From positions 44,754,777 to 44,818,776 of the forward strand of contig CM075862.1 of the NCBI GenBank assembly GCA_037975125.1: a stretch of 64,000 bases of DNA. Direction: 5' to 3'. This document shows positions 55,426-64,000 of this stretch, in pieces (within the stretch, counting starts at the first letter, position 1; the number at the start of each line of letters is the position of its first letter). A model generated the notes under the pieces. It worked only from the letters and a program-made list of their open reading frames with translations. It was not told the DNA's origin and searched no databases. This DNA comes from Latrodectus hesperus. Its lineage: Eukaryota; Arthropoda; Arachnida; Araneae; Theridiidae. The position numbers and the translations under genes are program-made.

Positions 55426-56615
55426 ATTTTTTAAAGTAGTTTGTGGTAAATAATAAAAAATTTAATTTAAAAATTTCTTAATAATTATGCTTACGCTTAA
55501 AAATTAAGTAAACATGCTTATGCTTAAAAATTAAGTAAAATTAAAAAATTAAAAATTAATAATGAATAATCAATATTGCTTTCCTAAATAATAGGAAATT
55601 CGATCTTTCTTTGTTGTATATTATTTTCTTACAAATGCACTATTAAAATTTAGATTTAAAAATTTACCTGAAAAAATAACCTTCTTTTACTTTTTTTATG
55701 AAAATTTATTAAATCTATTTAAGGAAAAACTAGTATTTACATCGTCATTAATAATGAAATAATTATCCGACGGTTCTTATGCTTATAAGAGAGAAAATGA
55801 GAATAAGAAAGAATAACTTCATCTTTCATCTTTGAATTTGACCAATTTGGATACAAACTTTTTTTTGGTTAACAAGCAAACATGTAAGCTGATTTTTAGT
55901 AAACTTCACAATAAGAAAACTTATAAAAATTATTTTCCCTAGAAGAATATATGTATAAATTGCCGTTTTGTGGTATTATTATTTCTCCAAGTAGAACGCT
56001 TTTGTGTATCAATACTAGGAAAACTTCGTGTTGGAATGAGCGATTCATTTTGTAGCGAAAGGTCACAGGGCGTGTTGCAAATATTTTAATTATACATTAC
56101 ATCACATTATGCAATAAAATTCCGATTCAAAGTAATCCCTCGCATAGTATTATATTAAATTACGTTTCCGGAGAAACTTTTTTGATTGATTCGCTAAGTA
56201 ACTTAATCAGTAACTTAATATTGCCAATTCCACATAATTTTGAATCACAGAAAGCTGATTGTGTATTTGAATTTGCACTGTTCTTTTCCAATGAACCATT
56301 TTATCGCATAATTTTTGTCTTAATGTTATGTAAATTTTGAATTAATGCTATTTTTTTATATTTGAATTTCATGCGGTAGTTTCTTAATATAATTTTTGAT
56401 TCTCTTTTTCACTTTTAATCAAAGTTCTTATCAAGCAAAAAAGCAAGACAATCAATCTTAAATAAGGATGATGTATTTTTATAATTACAATTTATGAAAA
56501 TAACAAAATTAAATTACTATTTTTGAAGAAAATTGCTATTTACGAATGCTATTTTTTCCTGTGAAAAATATTTTTGTGGGCAAAATATATTTAATCGGAT
56601 TCGATGAACTTTCTT
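55426..56615. other. AT-rich sequence
   Basis: No gene or repeat assigned. Confidence 0.5.
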
Positions 56616-56617
56616 TC

Positions 56618-57000
56618 AAGAAAGTTTCAAGGTACGAGAAACTGGTACTCATTTCTTTAGAGCAAACGCAGTAATCTACTTTGTTTTTGTTTTATGTTAA
56701 TGTAAAAGCTTTTTGCATACTGTAACAGTGAGGATTCTCTTTATTCTATTATTTGTGAGTTGACTGTGGGTTTAAGAAAGTTTCAAGATACAAGGAATTG
56801 TATTCGGTTTGTGTAACACTGTCTCTGTGTTCTGTAGAACAAACCTAACAACCTATTAAACTTTATATACGATAATAGTGAGGATTCTTTTTGCTCTTAC
56901 AGTTGCCCGTAGGTTCATGAAAGTTTCAGGATTCAAGGAATGGGTATTCAAAGGGGTAGTTGAATGGGATTTCCTCTGGTTCTTAAGTATAAGCTGTGAG
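56618..57000 (+). repeat. Degenerate tandem repeat, about 160-bp unit
   Basis: Units begin at about 56618, 56774 and 56937 with (a/c)a(a/t)gaaagtttca(a/g)g. Units 1 and 2 share, in order, agaacaaac-like, tttatattaa/tttatgttaa-like, and agtgaggattct(c/t)ttt. Period 156-163 bp; the third unit is partial. Confidence 0.7.
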
Positions 57001-58015
57001 GAACTGAAATTTTCATATCTGGCTCGAGAATTGATTCATATCTCTACCGTTATGTAAACACCATGCTTATTTCGTATAAAAGGATGAAATTTGTTCACAC
57101 TGCCATTTATTTTATAATTCCTTTCATTTTACACATTCTTTTTAATTTATATCTTAAATAAATTGAAGCTGAAGGTGATATCTAAAAAGAGAGTTCGTGG
57201 TGCTGATTTTGAGACTTTTTATGCTATCTTATCTATAATTTTAAATCTAACAATGACTATATGTACTTAAACCCTTGTGGTATTATTAATTAAGCAAGTC
57301 CTGGGCAGGTATGATCAAGGGATCTTTGTAATGAGGATTTGGTATTGTCTCCTAGATGGATGACTGGGGAATTGCAAAAGTAATTTGAGGAATGATTCCG
57401 ATTCTATTTTATACAGCTCCTATTTAAAGACTGAATATTTGGTATTCAGTCTATTTTGCTCATGAATATATGCTTAAAAGATTATGTTTACTTTTTATTA
57501 TTATTGACGTATTCATAAGAAATGTTATTAAAATAATAATTTTGAGAAGATAATTGTTTATTTAAAGTCTGTATTACCGTCGACAGGGTTGAAATCTATT
57601 TAAAAAATAATATTTATTCTTTTGAAAGGTAAAATTCTGTAATTTTTAATTTTGTTTTTTCAATAGCATGTCGAAAATTTTCGCTTGACAGTATATTTGC
57701 TCATTACTAATTATACAGAAATAGTAAAGTTGGATTGCATGTTGTTTCATAAATTAAAATTAATGGTATTTGTGTGTGGAATTCTTTATAATTTAAATTT
57801 CTATTGCATCAAACATGCAAGAACTATGAGAAAATATAAAATTAGAAAGTATAAGCATAAAAATATGTAATTTTCCGTGTGTGAATTTGGTGGTTCAGCT
57901 AGATGTAACTGTAAAATTATCGCAAAGAAAAGAAACGTTAAGAGGTCTGTATATGTGTATTCACATCTTGTTGGATCTCACAAATTTCTTGAGTTATTGA
58001 TGAGTCTTAGTTGCA
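57001..58015. other. AT-rich sequence
   Basis: No gene or repeat assigned. Possibly an intron of the candidate gene whose coding start may be at 58038. Confidence 0.4.
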
Positions 58016-58016
58016 G

Positions 58017-58137
58017 CCCTAACCCTTGCTGGAGACAATGGATCGTAAATATGAGCCGCAATCAAGTGACGTGGGCGATGTCTGTGATAACCTAATTCCT
58101 TACAAGATTTTCACATTCTCTCACTGGTTAAAAATGA
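58017..58137 (+). CDS. Candidate first coding exon, unknown gene (5' end)
   Basis: The acceptor ttagttgcag ends at 58016 and the donor ATGA|gtaagg is at 58138, close to consensus. The ATG at 58038 has a favourable context (gagacaATGG). It opens 33 codons: MDRKYEPQSSDVGDVCDNLI then PYKIFTFSHWLKM, ending in phase 1. The composition is hydrophilic, acidic and Ser-containing, like a cytoplasmic N-terminus. Local GC is higher than around. The next exon is not identified in the window. If real, the untranslated exon at 43.4-43.9 kb would be its promoter. No homology can be claimed and a chance frame is possible. Confidence 0.35.
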
Positions 58138-58144
58138 GTAAGGC

Positions 58145-58421
58145 TTGATTATAGCACTCAAGCCATATCATATTATTAAAGAAACAATCCAGTAACTAAT
58201 TAGTTACCTCTAATTTAGTTACAGGGTATTATCTTCTATATATCATTGTTTCATTTATTTATACGCCAAATTTTCCTGAGTTATTGATTATAGCACTCAA
58301 GCCATATCATATTAGTAAAGAAACAATCCAGTAACTAATTAATTACCTCTAATTTAGTTACAGGATATTATCTTCTATAAATCCTTGTTTCATTTATTTA
58401 TACGCCAAATTTTCCTGAGTT
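58145..58421 (+). repeat. Direct tandem duplication, about 139 bp x2
   Basis: 58145-58283 is repeated at 58284-58421, from ttgattatagcactcaagcc to caaattttcctgagtt, with about six single-base differences. It lies eight bases downstream of the candidate exon donor. Confidence 0.95.
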
Positions 58422-60845
58422 GAAGTGAGAATGGCTACACAGAATAGAGTGAAGCTCGTGAAAGGATGTTGGTGTTTGGTTAACTTAAGACATATAAGCT
58501 AGGTTTCATTTTGAAATTTTGAATACGCTGTTTGTGATTAACTTAAACCGTAACTAATGCTCATTTGAACTCACTGTAAAGTTACTTATGTCTTAATGCA
58601 TATTAATCTGGAACTGTTCTGACTTTAAGAAGAGAGACGTATAGTTTTTACGTGCCTTTTATATTTTCATGTATATTGGGGATAGAGTAAAAAATGATTT
58701 CGGATTTCTTTTCTTAATGCAGTGCCATAATGTATTTTTTCACTTTTACTTTGATTGGTGGGAAAGTACTGTTTTTATCCACTGCAGCGAAAGTATTTAC
58801 GCTTTTCTTCACATGCTTCCGACCCCAAATACGCGGATGAGAAGAGTTTCAAATTCAATACTTTATAACTTAATAATTAAAAGAAGTTTTCAAGAATTCC
58901 ATCGCTCATTTGATTTGTTGTTAGTGGACTTATTGGTGAGACCTTATTTCGTAATGCGAAATAACATTTTAAAAGCAGTTAAATCTCTCTCTGTCTTAAA
59001 TATCATAGAAAAATAGTAAATATTAATATTTTTCAATTCAGATTTTTTTCTCAAAAACCAATTTTTCATGAAAATTAGGTACACGTTTTTTATTAGATGC
59101 AATGGTTCGCTAGTTTCAATACAGTGCGTGAAATAAAAACTAATATAAAATTTAATTGTATTTTAAAATGTCATAATTCGCTATACTTAAGTTTAAGTTA
59201 GCGATTTTTGTTTAGTTTCACAAAAGGGATCATATAGTGTAAGAGCTCATATATTATAGTCTTATTACAATCGTATAATCTTATGAATTAACGGTATTTA
59301 ATTACTACTGCAAAACCATTCATTTTTCTTTGATTGATAATTATTTATTCATAGTTATTTATTATTTATCATTTAGTATTTTTCGATATTGTCGAAAAAT
59401 ACTAAGTGATAAATGACACCATCTTCTCATCAGTGTGTTCCGTTTTTAGAATTGGTGCGATTTTATTCAGTGTCATCAATATGGTTGCAATAGTAAGTAA
59501 TTTCCGAAATAACTAAGGCATTTTTTTATTCAGAGGATTTACATAAAAACGATATCTTTTCTGGAAGACTTTTAAGGAATATACATAATTGTCCTATTTA
59601 AATGCAATGAATCAAAAAGAGAAAATTAATTTTCGACGCAGGTCGAATCTTAATATCATGTCATTTGATGACAATGAAACCAAAGGGTTTTTTCTAACAA
59701 TGTGAAAAAAAAGTGCCGATTTAGCAAAATTAATGAGTATTCACTAGCGAAATAATATAGGGTTGTCTTTCTCTACTGTAACAGGAAACATTTTGGTGAT
59801 GCCCAGTGTCAGTTACGTACCAGTTTTGGTGGAAAAAAAATAAACAAACAGAAAATGGGCTGAATTTCGCTGCTTCGAAACGACACGCTGCGCGAAGAAT
59901 GCTGTTACAAAACATTGGTATCAATTTTCAGATAGATGCTGCGTTTCCTCTTTGGTAAACACTAAATAATTGTAGTCGGCGATTGCTTCAGATTATAAAT
60001 AATGTTCTATGAATTTATGTTTGAACGGAATCGGTTATTTTTGACTTGTGCTCAATGCATTTTATTCATTTCACTTGGAAACGTTCCAAAAGAATCCATC
60101 TGAAATTTCAAACGATTTTTACAGATTAATAATGTTTCTTGAAATTTGCTGTCGTTTTTAATAAAACTGTGTTGATGTACAGAAGGAAAACAAAATGGAC
60201 CCAGAAATATCTGTTTTGCTGAGGTTTCCTTCATTTTCTAATCTACATTTGTCTAATAGAAATGATTGGGATTAAATGAATGAAGTTTTAGATTATCCGT
60301 AATTTTATGTTTTGACTATCTGTATTTAATATAAGGGAAATTAAAAGAAAAATGGAAATTTTTAAATGATTCACTTATTGGGTAGAATATAATGAATGGT
60401 GCTGTCTAAACTGATTTTACCTTATTAACCACGAGTCTCTAATATATGAGAATATTTCTTACGAGTTAATAGTATTGATAAATTAGTAAATTAAACAATC
60501 AAAAATTTCAAACTATAGTTATAAAAAAGGTGGTGTTAAAACACATTTTTATTTATTGAGGATATTGAGACATATATTTATAGTAATTTTGGTTTTCAAT
60601 GTGAAATAAAATAAAATGGGAAAAAATTCTGACCAGAAGCATTTTAAAATAGATCTTGAATGTAATACATAATGTGAATTATTCGTCACTTTGAAAGGTA
60701 ATTAGAAAACAAACCTTGGAATAAAGTCTAATAATTTTCACACTTCCTGAATAGAGATATTTTTATAGAATTATTAAAAAAATGAAAATATGGATTTTAT
60801 ATTTTTCCATTCAAAATCAGTCATGTAATTCATAAAATAGAAAGA
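58422..60845. other. AT-rich sequence
   Basis: No gene assigned. One 115-codon frame at 58669-59016 lacks recognisable motifs. Contains the hairpin at 59365-59415. Confidence 0.45.
59365..59415. repeat. Near-perfect inverted repeat, 23-bp arms, 5-nt loop
   Basis: Arms 59365-59387 and 59393-59415 pair with one mismatch (G-T type); loop tattg. Confidence 0.9.
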
Positions 60846-60847
60846 AA

Positions 60848-61079
60848 GCACAGATGTCATATAATCCAGGATTCCAAATTATGAGTTTGGTGATTTTTGG
60901 CGGGTTTTCTTATGCATCTGACAACCTGGTTTTTATTACATCGTAGATATAAAGACTTCTATTCTGGCAACCCTAAGATTTACATCATCGCGCACATTAC
61001 AATATGTCATCTTGGTAACATTTCTTCATCGCCAAAAAAATTCAGAATTTGGAATCCTGGATTATACGGCATTTGTGCC
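60848..61079. mobile_element. MITE family M, copy 4
   Basis: Left end gcacagatgtcatataatcc, right end ggattatacggcatttgtgcc. Flanks gaaagaaa and gaaataaa (7 of 8 match) fit an 8-bp TSD. The interior matches copies 1-3. Confidence 0.82.
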
Positions 61080-61830
61080 GAAATAAACGTTTAAGTCTAC
61101 ATTTAAAGAACTAATTAAATTTTTTTACTTCTAAAGTATTATCTCGTATTCAAAAAGAAAATACTGTCTTTCAAAGATTAATTGTAAAATCTTTCAAGTG
61201 TTTGAATGGAAGCAGCAAAGAAAGTAATCTGATTTACATTTATTTATTAAGAATTTGGCTAATGATTTTTTTTAGTTCTCAGAACTTTCCAAAAGAAATT
61301 AATCGCGAAATATAGGTTGATGTTGGCAGCTAAGTTAATTATGGATATTCTTTAACAAGAGATATTTATAATTATAATTTGCATGCATTTGCATTTTCAT
61401 ATTTCCGTTTGAAGAATGAAACTTTTTTTTGTGATAATTTGTGATCATTGTAATTTATTATGCGTTTTGCTTGCGATGAAATTAATAATTAAGCAAAAGT
61501 TGACTTACAGGTATCCCTTGAGTATTTGGCAATTTTTTTGACACCAAGATAGGCCCCAAGATGCGAATAACGAAATGGCAACACTAATATTACGTTAGTT
61601 AAAGCGCTGAAAATATTGGGGTTACCAGAAATTAAATTTTATCGGTCATATTTATTTCCAAATGCTTTGCCAAATTAAGGAGTATCTGCTTTTATACTGA
61701 ACTTAAAATTGAATACAAAGTTAAGAAGTCTATTCATTTCATTTTCAACAGATTGAGATTCATATTTAATGTTTATAATCATACTTTCATTGGCATAAAA
61801 TCTACCGAATTGGAGGATTTCTGTTAAGAA
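61080..61830. other. AT-rich sequence
   Basis: No gene or repeat assigned. Confidence 0.5.
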
Positions 61831-61957
61831 ACGAATGAAAAAAAATAATTTTCTCATAACACAATTGATACCATGTAGTGGAGATCGGAACAGATATAAA
61901 GTTCTTTATAATACCCGCAGAAACTATCTTTTTATTTTCCTGTCTAATTTTTCTCAG

Positions 61958-62081
61958 ATATTGGGTCGTATTTGTGTGTCGCAAGGGAAGAAATGCGGAA
62001 AAATTCAAAATGCCCATTCCTATAGACATGCCTGCAGAAAGCAGAAACCAACACCCGTCTCTTCATTTTCATCACTTGTAC
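61958..62081 (+). other. Possible exon within two overlapping open frames
   Basis: A strong pyrimidine tract and acceptor (ttttcctgtctaatttttctcag) end at 61957, and a weaker donor TAC|gtaaaa begins at 62082. Two frames stay open across it. One reads YWVVFVCRKGRNAEKFKMPI, PIDMPAESRNQHPSLHFHHL, YV; the other (open from 61835 to 62254, 139 codons) reads ILGRICVSQGKKCGKIQNAH and a basic tail. Neither is recognised. The phase does not fit a direct splice from the 58137 donor, since that join gives an early TAG. Confidence 0.2.
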
Positions 62082-62384
62082 GTAAAAAGTTATCACAGAA
62101 CAATAAATTAAAAAAACCAAAACAAACTAAACTCGGTTCAACGATGTATTACAAATGGTGGTCGAAATTGGGACTTTCCACTTCAAAAGGCTCGATTTTA
62201 CGACGAGACCACGATGGATTCTTTTTGCATTATTTCCATATTAAGATTAAATGATATGATACGCTCTCACCTTCCTATTTCTGCCTAAAGACAACTAACA
62301 GCCTCGTATTTTGGAACTATGTCAAGTGATAAATGAACACCTGCAGAAGCATTTTAGCGAAAGGGCAATGCACCACATTAGAGG

Positions 62385-62696
62385 GAGGTACTGGAGGCAT
62401 GGTTGGTCAGGATAACATCCTCATTGTCGAAAGGTAGTGAGTTTGAATCCCTACTTAACGGAAGATCCAACATGTTCGCCAGAGGCGACTGGGCTATGTT
62501 AAATATGTCATGTCTTGCAAGTGAGATGTTAACTCTTGGAGTAGCAAATCAAGTATTGGGTGATCTTCTGCTAGGTCTCTGCTTCTAAATTACAAAGAAT
62601 CCCATACGACAGTTTCTATATAAGCTGATTAAGCTCAACATAAGGATAAGTACATGGAAATGAGCTAATGCCATCATCACACACACACACACACAT
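62385..62696 (+). mobile_element. SINE family D with (AC)n tail
   Basis: Head GGCATGGTTGGTCAGGATAA, box B-like GTGAGTTTGAATCCC, body CGCCAGAGGCGACTGGGCTA, TGTTAAATATGTCATGTCTT, GCAAGTGAGATGTTAACTC, CTGCTAGGTCTCTGCTTCTA, then (AC)n at 62677-62696. Full-length relative of 39262-39535. Confidence 0.78.
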
Positions 62697-62699
62697 TAA

Positions 62700-63339
62700 T
62701 GAAAGTACAATGGGCCCTATGTAAACTTTTAATGCGCGTGTTCCCACTAAAAACACCGATCTTCAATAAACAATTTTCATTAAAACCTGGCATCGAAACC
62801 AGTAACTTTATACTATACCTTTTCTACTAAGCTATGCTAGCTTCTTCAGAGCAAAGAAATTATGCATAAAGTTTGAAAATATTTATCAGAAACAATAATT
62901 ATTTTAAACTTAAAATGAAATGGGCCCTATTCAATCAATTAATATTAAATCATTATTGAAGTCCCCAGTTATTATTATACTTCAATAATGATTGAATAAG
63001 AAATATTAATGGCTAACAATTTTAAATAAATTTTACGAACAAACTCTGAACGAATCTTTTGAATTTCGCTATTGTTCTATTTATGACAATTTAATACTAT
63101 TGAGAGGATATTAAAGGTGGACAATAGGTTATAGGCGTCTATTTGAAATACAAAGCTAACATTACACACAATCCAAAACATTTTTAACATTACAAAAAAA
63201 TTTAATTTCTGTTATTCATCAATATATGTGATTTGTAACTGGAAAAGAAAGAAAAAAAAACGATAATATTGTGTATTGGTGACTCTTTTCGGTACAGTTC
63301 AATATATCTATTTATGATAGTCATTGTAACGGCTAAGAA
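62700..63339. other. Intergenic sequence
   Basis: A tRNA-like reversed head remnant (tggcatcgaaaccagtaac) lies near 62790-62850. Otherwise nothing assigned. Confidence 0.4.
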
Positions 63340-63640
63340 AGAAGTCGCAATTACTGTCGCAAATATTTGCGCCATGTATTGTTTAATAGGTTTATTTTTT
63401 TAAAAAGTTCTAAAAAATAGCTTAAACATTTCATAAACTAAATAATTTTCATTTATTGACAAAACTTATTTAATCGTTAAAGTTTATTTTTGGTAGAAAT
63501 TGCTTAGCAATCGCTTCAATGATCGATTGCGGGTGCATAATGGAATAGTACCCTATTTTCTTTATTAAGATTTATAGGGAATATTTCAAGCGTCAGTTTA
63601 TTTTTACATAAAAATAGGTTTTACTTTAAGGAGAAATGTT
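63340..63640. repeat. Interspersed repeat R1, copy 2
   Basis: Resembles 9311-9960 in ordered blocks (aactaaataattttca, ttattgacaaaa, cgattgcgggtgcataatgg, agtaccc). No ends identified. Confidence 0.45.
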
Positions 63641-63748
63641 GGAAAAAATGGGGTCAGTAGTAAGATTTATATTCATAACTTAAGTTTTTTACGGTTCACT
63701 TAAATTTATTTTAGTAGATCGTATTTATTCGTGGAAAATATTTATTTA

Positions 63749-63807
63749 ATGGAAAATAACGTATAATCTATGGTAAATTATACCACAGATTATGCGTTAT
63801 TTTCCAT
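63749..63807. repeat. Near-perfect inverted repeat, 27-bp arms, 5-nt loop
   Basis: Arms 63749-63775 and 63781-63807 pair with two mismatches; loop aatta. Confidence 0.9.
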
Positions 63808-64000
63808 GTATTATTTTAAAGACTCTTAAGTGACGAGTTGCAATTTTTTTTAAAAAAATTTTGGCTTATACTTTTGTAAGTATCAATATATTGTTGTATT
63901 TATCCTCAAGCAAATATATCAATACATTCTTATGGGAAACAAAATAATATTTACAAAAACATTTTTGTTTACTGAGGGAAACCTTAAAAATTAAGTAATT

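Noticed and set aside
58669..59016. 115-codon + strand frame
   Set aside because: No recognisable domain, composition follows local AT-rich DNA, and no clear splice sites were found.

Overview
This is AT-rich eukaryotic genomic DNA, almost certainly from an arthropod and most likely a spider. The basis is the intron-split glycoside hydrolase gene, the load of RNase H-type non-LTR retrotransposons, several tRNA-derived SINE families, mariner/IS630-type DDE transposases, MITEs and many long (TA)n and (CA)n microsatellites. The species call is inference. There is no sign of bacterial operons, CRISPR arrays, phage or an integrated virus.

Region 1 (1-14.5 kb) holds the only clear cellular gene: the C-terminal seven coding exons (904-13607, + strand) of a GH31 alpha-glucosidase of the lysosomal alpha-glucosidase/maltase type. 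Every splice site and phase joins, giving 254 codons and a stop, with a candidate AATAAA at 14462. The catalytic exons lie upstream of the window. Its introns carry a SINE with a 14-bp target-site duplication (TSD), three older LINE pieces, (TA)n tracts, a short intronic hairpin and a poly(A)-tailed antisense LINE insertion with a 15-16 bp TSD.

Region 2 (14.5-43 kb) is a transposon-dominated intergenic desert. Its highlights are a three-level nest at 27.66-30.60 kb (a DDE transposon split by a 5'-truncated LINE, itself hit by a SINE, with both junction TSDs readable), a hAT-like MITE with an 8-bp TSD at 22.2 kb, a MITE family with palindromic ends clustered at 35.8-38.2 kb (a fourth copy is at 60.8 kb), a second decayed DDE transposase at 20.7-21.2 kb, and a short protein-like stretch with one internal stop at 26.34-26.68 kb that I cannot identify.

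Region 3 (43.4-43.9 kb) is a CpG-rich, GC-rich island that looks like a promoter and ends in a consensus splice donor. A possible first coding exon (ATG at 58038, good start context, acceptor and donor both present) lies 14 kb downstream. Together they may mark the 5' end of a second + strand gene running out of the window; this is a hypothesis.

Region 4 (44-64 kb) contains SINEs with exact TSDs, an 823-bp composite LINE-derived element with a 12-bp TSD, a LINE fragment with an internal 34-bp duplication and perfect hairpin, a mariner relic (DD34D triad still spaced correctly), tandem duplications at 56.6-57.0 and 58.1-58.4 kb, and two nearly perfect short-loop inverted repeats. I found no convincing novel multi-gene system. 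The most unusual material is the layered transposon history, the MITE family, the repeats carrying CRE palindromes, the hairpins and the possible second gene.
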